From: Betaproteobacteria bacterium RIFCSPLOWO2_02_FULL_67_26
Lineage (GTDB): Bacteria > Pseudomonadota > Gammaproteobacteria > Burkholderiales > SG8-41
Reading direction: 5' to 3'
Assembly: GCA_001771935.1 (NCBI GenBank)
Contig: MERD01000121.1
Coordinates: 1 to 64,000 of the forward strand
Length of the DNA stretch: 64,000 bases
Made by a program: the position numbers and the translations under genes. Under the pieces are notes generated by a model. The model saw only the letters and a list, made by a program, of their open reading frames with translations, was not told the origin of the DNA and ran no database searches. Positions 52,678 to 61,385 of this stretch are shown here, one piece after another (position 1 is the first letter of the stretch; every line of letters begins with the position of its first letter).

Positions 52678-54625
52678 CCCAAAACAGCACATCGCCTGGC
52701 ACCACCTGCTGTACCTGCTGCTGTCGATCACGATGGTGGCGGCGCCCCACGCCGAGCGCCTGCCGTGGTGGATCATCGGGCTGGTGACCGCGCTCTTTGC
52801 GTGGCGCGCCTACCTCGGCTACGCCCGCCTCGAGCTGCCGAACCGCTGGCTGCTGTTCCTGATCGCCATGGGCGCCAGCATCGGCGTCTTCCTCAGCTAC
52901 CGGTCGATTTTCGGGCGTGACGCGGGCGTGGCATTGCTGGTGATCATGCTGGGCCTGAAGCTGCTCGAGACGCGCACGCTGCGCGACGCGATGCTGCTCA
53001 TCTTCCTCGGCTACTTCCTGGTGATCACCAATTTTCTCCATTCCCAGACCATCCCCACCGCGCTCTTCATGGTGGCGTGCACCGTGGTGATCACCGCGAC
53101 CATGGTCCGCCTCAATTACGCGCGCGCCGAGCCCCCGTTCCGCGTGCAGCTGCGCGCCGCGGGCGTGATGCTGGCCCAGGCGGTGCCGCTCATGGTGGCG
53201 TTGTTCCTGCTGTTTCCGCGCGTCCCCGGACCGCTGTGGGGGCTGCCCCAGGACGCGTTTTCCGGCGTGAGCGGCCTGTCCGACACCATGAGCCCGGGCA
53301 GCCTGTCGCGGCTCACGCTCTCGGATGCCGTCGCCTTCCGGGTCACGTTCGAAGGCGAGATCCCGCGCCGCCGGTACCTCTACTGGCGCGGCCCGATCAT
53401 GTGGGATTTCGACGGCCGCACCTGGTCCGTGCCGCGTTTTTTCTACAACACGCCGAAGGTCGAGGCCAGCGGCGAGGCCGTGTCGTACGAGATCACCCTC
53501 GAGCCCCACAACAAGCGCTGGCTGTTCGCCCTCGACGTTCCCGCCATGGTGCCGCCGCACGCATTCATCAGCGGCGACTTCCAGATTCTGTCCAGCGACC
53601 CGGTCAACCAGCGCAGGCGCTACGAGATGCGGTCCTACGTCAACGCCACCTACGGCGTCTCGGAAAACCGCTTCGCGCTGCGCCGGGCGCTGAACCTGCC
53701 GGCCGGCCTGAACCCGCGGACCCTGGAGCTCGCGCAATCGCTGCGGGAAAAGCACGGCGACGACCGCGCGCTCATCGAGGCCGTTCTACAAATATTCCGC
53801 AGCCAGAACTTCGCCTACACGCTCGAGCCCCCGCTGCTCGGGGAGAACCCCGTGGACGAATTCCTGTTCAAGACGCGCACCGGCTTCTGCGAGCATTTTG
53901 CGTCCGCCTTCGCGGTGCTGATGCGCGGCGCGGGAATCCCGGCGCGGATCGTGACCGGCTACCAGGGCGGCGACCTGAACCAGTTCGGCGGCTACCTCAT
54001 CATCCGCCAGGCGGAGGCCCACGCCTGGGTCGAGGTCTGGATGCGGGGCCGGGGCTGGATCCGGATCGACCCCACCTCGATGGTGTCGCCCCTGCGCGTC
54101 GAGTCCGGTATTTCCGCAGCGGTGTCGCGCAGCGAACCCCTGCCGATGATGATGCGCGACGACTTCGAGATGCTGCGTAAACTGCGGCTGTCGTGGGACT
54201 ACATGGCCAACACCTGGAACCAGTGGGTGCTGGGCTACACGCCGGAGCGCCAGCGCTGGCTGTTGTCGAATGTCGGCATCGACAACGCCACCTGGCAGAA
54301 GCTGGCCGCCATACTTTTCGGGCTGGCGGGCGTGATCGTGGCGGTGTTCACCGTCCTCGTGCTGCGCCAGTTGAAGAGCCAGGTGCGCGACCCGGCGAAG
54401 GCCGCCTATCTCAGATTCTGCGACAAGCTGCGCCGCAAAGGGCTGCCGCGCGCGCCGGCCGAAGGACCGGTCGACTATGCGCGCCGGGTGGAGGGATCGC
54501 GCCCGGATCTCTCGCCGGCCGTCGCCGCGATTACCCGGCTCTACGTTGCGCTGCGCTACGGCACTGAAAACAGCGTCGCGGCGCTGCGCGATCTCCAGGC
54601 GCGGGTCAAGCAGTTCTCCGCCTGA
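52670..54625 (+). CDS. TgpA-like transmembrane transglutaminase/protease-like protein
   Basis: 651 residues. N-terminal DUF3488 with about five to six membrane segments (up to residue 185), an extracytoplasmic domain, and a transglutaminase core with Cys407 (RTGFCEHFASAF), His451 (EAHAWVEVW) and Asp467 (RIDPTS). A last membrane segment lies near 545-570 before a C-terminal DUF4129-like region. TgpA of Pseudomonas is an essential periplasmic transglutaminase of this type. Last gene of the MoxR-DUF58-TgpA set; converges with nlpD. Confidence 0.93.
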   Translation: MTDPKQHIAWHHLLYLLLSITMVAAPHAERLPWWIIGLVTALFAWRAYLGYARLELPNRWLLFLIAMGASIGVFLSYRSIFGRDAGVALLVIMLGLKLLETRTLRDAMLLIFLGYFLVITNFLHSQTIPTALFMVACTVVITATMVRLNYARAEPPFRVQLRAAGVMLAQAVPLMVALFLLFPRVPGPLWGLPQDAFSGVSGLSDTMSPGSLSRLTLSDAVAFRVTFEGEIPRRRYLYWRGPIMWDFDGRTWSVPRFFYNTPKVEASGEAVSYEITLEPHNKRWLFALDVPAMVPPHAFISGDFQILSSDPVNQRRRYEMRSYVNATYGVSENRFALRRALNLPAGLNPRTLELAQSLREKHGDDRALIEAVLQIFRSQNFAYTLEPPLLGENPVDEFLFKTRTGFCEHFASAFAVLMRGAGIPARIVTGYQGGDLNQFGGYLIIRQAEAHAWVEVWMRGRGWIRIDPTSMVSPLRVESGISAAVSRSEPLPMMMRDDFEMLRKLRLSWDYMANTWNQWVLGYTPERQRWLLSNVGIDNATWQKLAAILFGLAGVIVAVFTVLVLRQLKSQVRDPAKAAYLRFCDKLRRKGLPRAPAEGPVDYARRVEGSRPDLSPAVAAITRLYVALRYGTENSVAALRDLQARVKQFSA

Positions 54626-54639
54626 CGTCCGCCTTCCGG

Positions 54640-55536
54640 CTACGCCGGCGGCAGAAACTTGATGGGATCCACCGGCTTGCCGAAGCGGCGGATCTCGAAG
54701 TGGAGCTTCACCTGCTCCGCGTCGGTCGAGCCCATCTCCGCGATCCGCTGGCCTTTCCTCACGTTCTGCCCTTCCTTCACCAGCAACTCGTTGTTGTGCG
54801 CGTAGACGCTGAGGAAAGCGCTGTTGTGCTTGATCACGATCAGTTTGCCGAATCCGCGGATACCGGTGCCGCTGAAGATCACCCGTCCCGGAGCGCTGGC
54901 CAGCACCGGCTGCCCCAGCTTGCCGGCAATGCCGATGCCCTTCAGGTTGGAGCTGTCGTTGAAGGTGCTCACCACCTTGCCGGTCGCCGGCCAGGTCCAG
55001 TCGACCCCGTCCTCGCCCTCCTCGCGTCCTGCCGGCGGCTTGGGCGCGGGCTCCGGCTTCGCGCCGGCCAGCTGCGCATAAGCCTGTTCCGAGTACGGCG
55101 CCCGCACCGCCTTGGGCTGGGTCTTGATGTTGTCGGGCCCGGCCAGCGTGTCGCCGAGCGGCCGCGCCTGCACGCCGGGAGCGGCCTTGAACGGCGCCGC
55201 CGCCGCCGCTGACACCGGCGGCTTCAGTCGCAAAGGCTGGCCCACGCGGATGACCCTCGGGTCCGTAATGCCGTTCCACTGCGCGAGGTCGCGGTAGTCG
55301 AGCCCGTGGTCGAGCGCGATGCTGTAGAGCGTGTCGCCCTTCCTGACGATATAGGTCTCGGCGCGCGGCTCCGCCGGCCCGGGCGCGGACCGTCCCGCCA
55401 CGGCGGGTTTGGCCGGCGCGGGCTGCGCCTGGGGCGCGCGCTCGACGACGGGCGCGCCGCGCCGCACGGTGCAGCCTGCCGCGAGCAATGCGGCCAGCAC
55501 GCACGCCACACCGGTTCTCAGGGACGGCCGGACCAT
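54640..55536 (-). CDS. nlpD: NlpD-like lipoprotein, LysM plus degenerate M23 domain
   Basis: 298 residues. Lipobox LLAAGC gives lipid-modified Cys22. A LysM domain near 62-106 (YIVRKGDTLYSIALDHGL) binds peptidoglycan. The C-terminal M23/LytM domain spans about 188-298, but the first zinc ligands are absent (NLKGIGIAG in place of the H...D motif) and the HxH is KLH. This matches E. coli NlpD, which is inactive itself and activates amidase AmiC for cell separation. It follows surE and pcm on the minus strand; rpoS, the usual next gene, is not here. Confidence 0.93.
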   Translation of the reverse strand: MVRPSLRTGVACVLAALLAAGCTVRRGAPVVERAPQAQPAPAKPAVAGRSAPGPAEPRAETYIVRKGDTLYSIALDHGLDYRDLAQWNGITDPRVIRVGQPLRLKPPVSAAAAAPFKAAPGVQARPLGDTLAGPDNIKTQPKAVRAPYSEQAYAQLAGAKPEPAPKPPAGREEGEDGVDWTWPATGKVVSTFNDSSNLKGIGIAGKLGQPVLASAPGRVIFSGTGIRGFGKLIVIKHNSAFLSVYAHNNELLVKEGQNVRKGQRIAEMGSTDAEQVKLHFEIRRFGKPVDPIKFLPPA

Positions 55537-55557
55537 TTCGGTTTCGCGCTCAAGGTC

Positions 55558-56220
55558 TTAGCCGACGCCCGGCAGCAGGGGCACGAACACCACCGGATCC
55601 ATGCGTCGTTCGACCAAACCCTTTGCGGTGAGTTCGATCACGTGGAGATGCTGGCCATTTCCGCCCGCCACCGGCAAAACCATTCTACCACCCGCTCCGA
55701 GCTGCCCGAGCAGCGCTTCCGGCGCCCGCGGCGCCGCGGCCGTCATCACGATCGCGTCGAACGGCGCGACCTCCGGCATGCCGGCGTGGCCGTCGCCGTG
55801 ACGCAGGTGAACGTTGGCGACGCCGGCCTCGCGCAGGTTCCTGCGGACTTTCCTGACGAGCGCGGCGATCCGCTCCATCGAGTACACCTGCCGCGCAAGG
55901 CGCGCAAGGACCGCCGTCTGATAGCCGCAGCCGGTGCCGATCTCCAGCACCTTGTCGAGGGCGCGGCCGTTGCGCGCGAGCTCGGTCATGCGCGCGACGG
56001 TGTGCGGACTGGAGATGGTCTGCCCGAATCCCAGCGGCAGCGAAATGTCCTCGTAGGCGCGGCTTGCAAGCGCTTCGTCCACGAAGACATGGCGCGGCAC
56101 CTCCGCCATCGCGGCCAGCACCGCGGCATCGCGGATGCCCAGCCCGCGCAGCCGCTCGATCATGCGCAGACGCGTGCGCTGCGACGTCATTCCGATGCCG
56201 GGATCTCTTGCTCTCATCAC
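55558..56220 (-). CDS. pcm: protein-L-isoaspartate O-methyltransferase
   Basis: 220 residues from GTG 56218-56220, or 219 from the adjacent ATG 56215-56217. Repairs isoaspartyl damage using [41 protein letters not shown] is the conserved substrate-facing stretch near 43-80. The SAM loop is [16 protein letters not shown] near 92-107 and VMTAAAP follows. The start overlaps the surE stop (GTGATGA), making the two coupled. A GTGATGG-type heptad pair lies at that junction. Confidence 0.96.
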   Translation of the reverse strand: MMRARDPGIGMTSQRTRLRMIERLRGLGIRDAAVLAAMAEVPRHVFVDEALASRAYEDISLPLGFGQTISSPHTVARMTELARNGRALDKVLEIGTGCGYQTAVLARLARQVYSMERIAALVRKVRRNLREAGVANVHLRHGDGHAGMPEVAPFDAIVMTAAAPRAPEALLGQLGAGGRMVLPVAGGNGQHLHVIELTAKGLVERRMDPVVFVPLLPGVG

Positions 56221-56230
56221 CCATCACCGC
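56213..56230 (-). repeat. heptad repeat GTGATGG/GTGATGA at the surE-pcm junction
   Basis: Two tandem 7-mers on the minus strand contain the last codons of surE and the start codons of pcm. The unit is the same as at 7568-7588. Confidence 0.5.
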
Positions 56231-56969
56231 TCGCAAGCCAGTCGCCGACCGCCGCGAGCTGGGCGGTGCGCGTGAGGTCCACCTGCAACGGCGTGACCGA
56301 GACGCGGCTGGCGGCGACGGCGAAAAAATCCGTCCCCTCGCCCGCATCCTGGGCGCTCCCCGCCGCGCCGATCCAGTAGACCGTCTCGCCGCGCGGCGAG
56401 GCGGACTTCACCACCGGTTCCGCCTTGTGCCGCTTGCCGAGGCGGGTGACCTCGGTGCCGAGCAGTCGCCCGTACTCCACGTCCGGAACGTTGACGTTGA
56501 GCAGGAACGCCTGCTCGAATGGCCGGCGCTGGAAACGGGTGACGAGGTCCGCCGCGACCCGGCCCGCGGTACGGAAATGCTCGCCACCCTCCGCCACCAG
56601 TGAAATCGCGATCGAGGGGATGCCGAGCAGGAATCCCTCCGTCGCGGCCGCGACGGTGCCGGAATAGATCGTGTCGTCGCCCATGTTGGCGCCGTGATTG
56701 ATGCCGGAGATGACGATGTCGGGCAGTTCCTTCAGCAACCCGGTCACCGCCAGGTGCACGCAGTCCGTTGGCGTGCCGTTGACGTAGTACAGCCGGCCGT
56801 GCGCGCGGCGCACGGACAGGGGCCGGTCGAGGGTCAGCGAGTTGCTCGAACCGCTGCGGTCGCGCTCGGGCGCCACCACCGTGATCTCCGCCAGCGGCGC
56901 GAGCATCTCGGCGAGCAGCGTGATGCCCGGCGCGAAATAGCCGTCGTCGTTGCTCAGCAGGATGCGCAC
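56217..56969 (-). CDS. surE: 5'/3'-nucleotidase SurE
   Basis: 250 residues. Metal-dependent survival-protein phosphatase acting on nucleoside monophosphates. [12 protein letters not shown] holds Asp8 and Asp9 of the metal site, [17 protein letters not shown] near 34-50 the Ser/Asn ligands, and [11 protein letters not shown] plus [22 protein letters not shown] the substrate loops. surE-pcm-nlpD is the classic stationary-phase block in beta- and gammaproteobacteria. The start at 56967-56969 directly opens the metal motif. Confidence 0.97.
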   Translation of the reverse strand: MRILLSNDDGYFAPGITLLAEMLAPLAEITVVAPERDRSGSSNSLTLDRPLSVRRAHGRLYYVNGTPTDCVHLAVTGLLKELPDIVISGINHGANMGDDTIYSGTVAAATEGFLLGIPSIAISLVAEGGEHFRTAGRVAADLVTRFQRRPFEQAFLLNVNVPDVEYGRLLGTEVTRLGKRHKAEPVVKSASPRGETVYWIGAAGSAQDAGEGTDFFAVAASRVSVTPLQVDLTRTAQLAAVGDWLASGDG

Positions 56970-56999
56970 GGTTCTTTGGCGGATGGTGGAGAAATTATA

Positions 57000-57920
57000 T
57001 TAGGAAACCGGCGCTCCGGGCCGCCAATTTCCCACGACCTCGCTCCAGTGCGGGCACTGCCTCGCGGCGAGCGGCATGTCCCACGGCGAATAGTTCGCGC
57101 GGTCGACGATCTGAACCGGCAGGATGATCTCGCCCGGCACCGCCTCGCCCCGCAGGTGGCGGATCGCGGCCTCGGTGGCGATGCAACCGATCTTCATCGC
57201 ATCGAAGTCCGCGGTTGCCAGCAGCGTCCCGGCCTTTATGGCCTCGATCGCCTCGGGAAGCGCGTTCACGCCGATAAGCGGAATGCTCCGGCCGGCGGCG
57301 GTGAGCGCGTCGATCACGCCCAGCGACATCACGTCGTTCGCCGAAAGCACGCCGTCGATGCGCGGGACCGTGGCCAGCAGCTCCCGCATGACGCGCTGCG
57401 CCGTCTCGCGCTGGTAATCGGCGGCCCGGGTCGCGACAATGCGTATGCCCGGCCATTGCCCCGCCGCGTCCCGGAATCCGCGCACCCGTTCCCGGCTGGT
57501 CACCGCGCCCGGCGTGCCCTCCAGGACGATCACGTCCCCATTCCCGCCCAGGTGACGGAACAGGGCCGCGGCGATACCGGTGCCGATGCGGTAGTCGTCG
57601 GAGCCGACGAAGCTCACGAATCGCCCCCCGGCCATCCGGTTGAGATAGTTCACGACCGGGATACCGGCCGTGTTGAGACGGCCCACGGCGCCATCGAGCC
57701 TGGTGACGTGCACCGGGACGAATACCGCGGCGTCCGGCCGCTGCGCGATCGCCTGCTCGACCAGCGCAATCTGCTGATCCACGTCGTCCGGCTGGTCCGG
57801 AACGAAATGCATCGCGCGCGCGCCGTAGCGCGCCGCCGTGCGATCGGCGCCCAGGCGCGCGGCCTCGTAGGCGGGATTGGTGCGGTTCTTGGTGAAAACC
57901 GCGATCGTCTCGCCGGGCAT
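57000..57920 (-). CDS. periplasmic sugar-binding-type (type 4 PBP) protein without a visible signal peptide
   Basis: 306 residues from ATG 57918-57920 (MPGETIAVFTKN). Substrate-binding fold as in RbsB/LacI effector domains: NPAYEAARLGADRTAARYG near 14-32, FVGSDDYRIG near 101-110, GVLSANDVMSLGVIDAL and GVNALPEAIEAIKAG. Neither a signal peptide nor a DNA-binding domain is present at this start. The frame continues upstream only through a repeat element, giving no proper signal either. No ABC permease or ATPase genes are nearby. It may be a gene whose 5' end was lost to the repeat, or a cytoplasmic protein. Confidence 0.75.
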   Translation of the reverse strand: MPGETIAVFTKNRTNPAYEAARLGADRTAARYGARAMHFVPDQPDDVDQQIALVEQAIAQRPDAAVFVPVHVTRLDGAVGRLNTAGIPVVNYLNRMAGGRFVSFVGSDDYRIGTGIAAALFRHLGGNGDVIVLEGTPGAVTSRERVRGFRDAAGQWPGIRIVATRAADYQRETAQRVMRELLATVPRIDGVLSANDVMSLGVIDALTAAGRSIPLIGVNALPEAIEAIKAGTLLATADFDAMKIGCIATEAAIRHLRGEAVPGEIILPVQIVDRANYSPWDMPLAARQCPHWSEVVGNWRPGAPVS

Positions 57921-57934
57921 TGTGAGGAACAAGA

Positions 57935-58038
57935 AATAGACAGGATTTACAAGATTTACAGGATTAGACCAAAGCAAGGGCCAGTGCGGTTCTGGTTCTT
58001 CGATTGAATCTTGTTAATCCTGTTAATCCTGTCTATTG
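57935..58038. repeat. nonamer tandem repeats in inverted arms
   Basis: Left arm (about 57935-57966) has 9-nt units AGGATTTAC, AAGATTTAC, AGGATTAGA. The right arm (about 58005-58038) has AATCTTGTT, AATCCTGTT, AATCCTGTC. The arms are near-perfect inverses of each other over about 32 bp. The element lies between the sugar-binding-type gene and the amidase gene. Confidence 0.75.
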
Positions 58039-58042
58039 ATCC

Positions 58043-58870
58043 TCACCCAGGCGGGGCGAAGGGGCGGTCGTGGGTGAGCGAAGGCAGCATGCCGCGCACT
58101 TTCTCCACCTGCGCGAGATCGAGGTCGGCGTACACCACCCCGGGCGCCTCGCCGCCGTCGGCAAGCACCTCGCCCCACGGATCGACAACCAGCGAATGGC
58201 CGTAGGTCATGCGTTTGCCGGGATGATCCCCGCACAGGGCGGGCGCAATGACGAAGCTGGCGTTCTCGATCGCGCGCGCGCGCGCGAGCACGTGCCAGTG
58301 GGCCTTGCCGGTCTCGCGCTGGAACGAAGACGGGATCGCCAGCATCACGGCGCCGCCCAGCGCCAGCGCCCGGTAGAGCTGGGGAAATCGCAGGTCGTAG
58401 CACACGGTCATTCCCAGGCGGCCCCACGGCGTTTCCGCGACTACCGCGCGCTCGCCCGGCCGGTAGGCGCTTGATTCGCGGATCACCGTGCCGCTGGGCA
58501 GCGTGGCGTCGAACATGTGGATCTTGTCGTAGGCGGCGGCGACGCGGCCCTCCGCCGAGATCAGGATCGAGCGATTGAAGATGCGGCCGTCGTCGCTCTT
58601 CAACGTGAGCGAGCCGACCAGTTGCCAGACGCCCAGCTCGCGCGAGAGCGCCGCGAGCGCGGACAGCGCCGGCTCCCCGCCGGGCTCCAGCGCGCTCTCG
58701 CGCATGGTGCGGCCGCTGCCATCCATCATCAGGACGTATTCCGCGGAAAAGAGGAACTTCGCCCCGCCGGCGGCCGCTTCCCGCGCCATCGCGGTGAGCG
58801 TCGCGAGATTCGCCGCGAAATCGTTGCCCGAATTGGTCTGCAGGCAGGCAATGCGAACGACGTCGCTCAC
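58043..58870 (-). CDS. nitrilase-superfamily carbon-nitrogen hydrolase (omega-amidase/Nit-like)
   Basis: 275 residues from GTG 58868-58870, which overlaps the tctC stop by 4 bp (GTGA); the frame is open to 58909 but the overlap supports the shorter form. Catalytic triad Glu44 (FSAEYV), Lys116 (YDKIHMFD) and Cys157 (TVCYDLRFPQLYRAL). The YDLRFP block after Cys is that of Nit1/Nit2-type amidases, which hydrolyse deaminated glutathione or alpha-keto amides. Coupled to the tctC gene, so it may process the imported compound; that is an inference. Confidence 0.92.
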   Translation of the reverse strand: MSDVVRIACLQTNSGNDFAANLATLTAMAREAAAGGAKFLFSAEYVLMMDGSGRTMRESALEPGGEPALSALAALSRELGVWQLVGSLTLKSDDGRIFNRSILISAEGRVAAAYDKIHMFDATLPSGTVIRESSAYRPGERAVVAETPWGRLGMTVCYDLRFPQLYRALALGGAVMLAIPSSFQRETGKAHWHVLARARAIENASFVIAPALCGDHPGKRMTYGHSLVVDPWGEVLADGGEAPGVVYADLDLAQVEKVRGMLPSLTHDRPFAPPG

Positions 58871-59862
58871 TTCTGGCGCAATCCGGCATCGCGCACGACC
58901 TTGTCCCAACGCGCATGATCCGACTTGATCAAGGCGTGGAACTTGGCCGGATCGCTCGGCTCGGGGTCGAGCCCGAGGTCTTCCAGCTGGGATTGCACTT
59001 CACGCAGGTTGAGGATCGCCACGATTTCCTTGTGCATGCGGTCCACGACGGGCTGCGGCGTCCTGGCGGGAAACGCGAATCCGAGCCAGCCGGTCGCCTC
59101 GAAGCCGGGATAGCCGGACTCGGCGACGGTCGGCACCTCGGGCAGCGCGGCCGAACGCCGGGCGCCGGTGATGGCGAGCGCGCGCAGCCTACCGGCCCTG
59201 ACGTGCGGGGTCTGCGTCGAGACCAGGCCAAAAATGGACTCGACGTGTCCGGCAATGGCATCCGCCACTGCCGGACCGCCGCCCTTGTACGGTATGTGGT
59301 TGAGCGTGATCCCCGCCGTCTTCCAGAACCGCTCCGCGGCAAGATGCGTGATGCTGCCCGCGCCCGGCGAAGCGTAGTTGATCTTGCCGGGCTGCTTCTT
59401 GGCGAGCGCCACGAACTGTTTCAGCGATTTCGCCGGCATGGACGGATGCACCGACAGGATGCCGGTCACCACCACGGCCTGGGTCACCGGAGCGAAATCG
59501 TTGATCGGGTCGAACGGCACCTTGCCGAGGAGCGCCGGGCTCATCGCGAACGACGCGACGGACGCGAGCAGCAGGGTGTAACCGTCGGGTGCCGAGCGCG
59601 CGGCCAGATCGGTCGCGATATTGCCTCCCGCGCCGGCGCGGTTGTCCACGACGACCTGCTGGCCCAGCCGCGGGCTGAGGCGCGCCGCCACCGCCCGCGC
59701 GACGAGGTCGTTGGCGCCCCCTGGCGGAAAGCCGACCAGCAGGCGGATCGGCCTGACCGGATAAGCCTCGGCGGACCACGCGCCGCCCGATGCCACGAGC
59801 GCCAGGGCCATGCCAGCAAGCAAGGTGACCGCAATGGGGTGTCGCGCCGGATCTGGTTTCAT
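58867..59862 (-). CDS. TctC/Bug-family solute-binding protein
   Basis: 331 residues, signal peptide ending near WSA-EA. The mature start is YPVRPIRLLVGFPPGGANDLVARAV, then NRAGAGGNIATDLAARS and HIPYKGGGPAVADAIAG, all family features. The leader has the same AACCGAGGAGGA as the first tctC gene at 13.96 kb. Its product probably binds a carboxylate or amide; the amidase gene directly downstream is coupled to it. Confidence 0.94.
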   Translation of the reverse strand: MKPDPARHPIAVTLLAGMALALVASGGAWSAEAYPVRPIRLLVGFPPGGANDLVARAVAARLSPRLGQQVVVDNRAGAGGNIATDLAARSAPDGYTLLLASVASFAMSPALLGKVPFDPINDFAPVTQAVVVTGILSVHPSMPAKSLKQFVALAKKQPGKINYASPGAGSITHLAAERFWKTAGITLNHIPYKGGGPAVADAIAGHVESIFGLVSTQTPHVRAGRLRALAITGARRSAALPEVPTVAESGYPGFEATGWLGFAFPARTPQPVVDRMHKEIVAILNLREVQSQLEDLGLDPEPSDPAKFHALIKSDHARWDKVVRDAGLRQK

Positions 59863-59999
59863 GTGATTCCTCCTCGGTTATTTTTCAACGAGCCCGAAAC
59901 CTCATTCTATAGGAAAGTCGTATCCATTTTGCGGGCCGCGATTTACCATTACGTGGCCATTTCCAGGGATTCCATCCGGAACGTTCACGGGAGGTCGCA

Positions 60000-60467
60000 A
60001 TGCCAGAGGTCACGCTGAAGCAGTCCGAGATCATCATCGACGCGATCCTCGCCCGCGGGCGGGAGCTCGACTGCCGGCCGCTCTCCGTTGCCGTCACCGA
60101 CCCCGGCGCCCGGGTCAAGGCGTTCAAGAAGGACGATGGCTCCGCGATGATGCGGTTCGAGATGGCCATGGGCAAGGCGCACGCCGCGCTCGCGCTCGGC
60201 CGCTCATCGAGCCTGGTGCGGGAGAGGACCGAGGCGCGCCCGCTGTTCATGAACTATCTCATCGATGCGTCGGGCGGCAGGATCTTCCCGGAAGGCGGCG
60301 GCCGGCTGATCCGCGACGAGCGCGGCGAGGTGATCGGCGCCGTCGGCGTCACCGGCGACACCGAGGCGCGCGACGAGGAGCTCGCCGCGCACGGCATCCG
60401 CGCCGCGGGCTTGAAGACCGACGAGGATTGCGCCGCGCTGGGCAAGCACGTGCGCCTGAAAAACTGA
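60000..60467 (+). CDS. GlcG/HbpS-family protein (DUF336)
   Basis: 155 residues. The GlcG/HbpS signature runs from LKQSEIIIDAILARGRELDCRPLSVAVTDPGARVKAFKKDDG near 5-46 to the C-terminal GGRLIRDERGEVIGAVGVTGDTEARDEELAAHG. The fold is known from heme-responsive HbpS and from glycolate-operon GlcG. No signal peptide is visible. Divergent from the second tctC gene across a 137-bp gap. The true ligand is unknown. Confidence 0.87.
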   Translation: MPEVTLKQSEIIIDAILARGRELDCRPLSVAVTDPGARVKAFKKDDGSAMMRFEMAMGKAHAALALGRSSSLVRERTEARPLFMNYLIDASGGRIFPEGGGRLIRDERGEVIGAVGVTGDTEARDEELAAHGIRAAGLKTDEDCAALGKHVRLKN

Positions 60468-60470
60468 TGA

Positions 60471-60545
60471 GCGGTAAGCGGTAAGCAGTGAGCGGACCAG
60501 CCTGAAACGCGGTTTCCGCTTACCGTTTACTGTTTACTGCTCACG
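60471..60545. repeat. heptad tandem repeats in inverted arms beside the island
   Basis: Left arm GCGGTAA, GCGGTAA, GCAGTGA, GCGGACC (60471-60498) and right arm GCTTACC, GTTTACT, GTTTACT, GCTCACG (60518-60545) are inverted versions of RGTRARC units. The element lies 4 bp after the HbpS-like stop and 9 bp before the attachment-site copy. Confidence 0.75.
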
Positions 60546-60554
60546 GAATCTGAC

Positions 60555-60601
60555 TGGTCGGGGCGGTGAGATTTGAACTCACGACCACCGGCACCCCATG
60601 C
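60555..60601. repeat. distal attachment-site copy, 47-bp direct repeat of the tRNA-Pro 3' half
   Basis: Identical to 62924-62970 over 47 bp and divergent on both sides. It covers the tRNA from the CCA end to just past the anticodon loop, the classic tyrosine-integrase attachment segment. It is a remnant, not a working tRNA. Confidence 0.92.
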
Positions 60602-60617
60602 AATACGACCCTGTGCG

Positions 60618-61340
60618 TTAACGCGCTGATTCACCGAGGGTATGAAGCTTGCAGTGCGGCGCCCACTTCTTGCCGAATTCGCGGAGTCGTCGTTCGATCT
60701 CGCGGGTCGGATGGACGACGAAAAACGTACGGTTGCTGTAACGTCTCCAGTACAGCGCGGTAGCGTCGGGCCCGAGTAACTTTAACCAGTGCTCGATCTC
60801 GCTGCGATGCCCGCCGCGCCGTCGAGTGTTGTGATGATAGATGACCCCGGTTCGGCCCGCCGCCAGCACATGGGCCTCGGACAAGGGAATCCGCTTCCAG
60901 GCTGCCTTATCGCTCGTTGAAAACTGCCGGTCTTCGCACAAGCCGTTGTCGGGGTCCGCGAACACAACATTGCAGTCAGCTAACTTGATCAGGACGTCTC
61001 GAAACCAATCAGCCCTCTGTTTCGCGCGACTTTTCGCGTCTCCCCGAAACGCCAACGGCACGCTCGAAAACAAGGCGTCATGGAACAGCCCTGATTCCTC
61101 GATCTGCTGAACGTCCCGGCGGTCAGATTGCACGATGGCCCGGAGGCGGTCATATAGTTCGGGATCCATATCGCGCCACTTTGCTGGGTCTTCCAGGTAC
61201 TCAACGTGCCCGCCGTCCGAGTTGTGTGGTTCGTCGGGGAACAAGTACCAAGCGATTCCGATTCGAAGGCCAGCTCCCAAGGCTCTCAACAATCCGTATT
61301 TCGCGAAGTCCCCGATATCTCCGGTGTAGCGGTTCTGCAT
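60618..61340 (-). CDS. island cargo protein of unknown function with IGDFAKYGLLR and DPDNG motifs
   Basis: 240 residues, soluble. The N-terminus QNRYTGDIGDFAKYGLLRAL followed by GIAWYLFPDEPHNSDGGHVEYL is a strong conserved-looking block, and FADPDNGLC (about 137-145) with HHNTRRRGG (about 178-186) looks like a catalytic core. I recognise it as a widespread uncharacterised family but know no function. The Asp-Pro-Asp-Asn motif after a hydrophobic strand could suit a methyltransferase-like or nuclease-like site; that is only a guess. It lies closest to the distal attachment repeat. Confidence 0.75.
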   Translation of the reverse strand: MQNRYTGDIGDFAKYGLLRALGAGLRIGIAWYLFPDEPHNSDGGHVEYLEDPAKWRDMDPELYDRLRAIVQSDRRDVQQIEESGLFHDALFSSVPLAFRGDAKSRAKQRADWFRDVLIKLADCNVVFADPDNGLCEDRQFSTSDKAAWKRIPLSEAHVLAAGRTGVIYHHNTRRRGGHRSEIEHWLKLLGPDATALYWRRYSNRTFFVVHPTREIERRLREFGKKWAPHCKLHTLGESAR

Positions 61341-61385
61341 TGTCTGCCTCGAGCGTAACCTACCGGCGGCGCTCAGAATAAGTCT

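Noticed and set aside
60555-60601. A second tRNA-Pro gene
   Set aside because: Only the 3' half matches; the sequence after 60601 cannot form the D-arm or acceptor stem, so it is the attachment-site duplicate.
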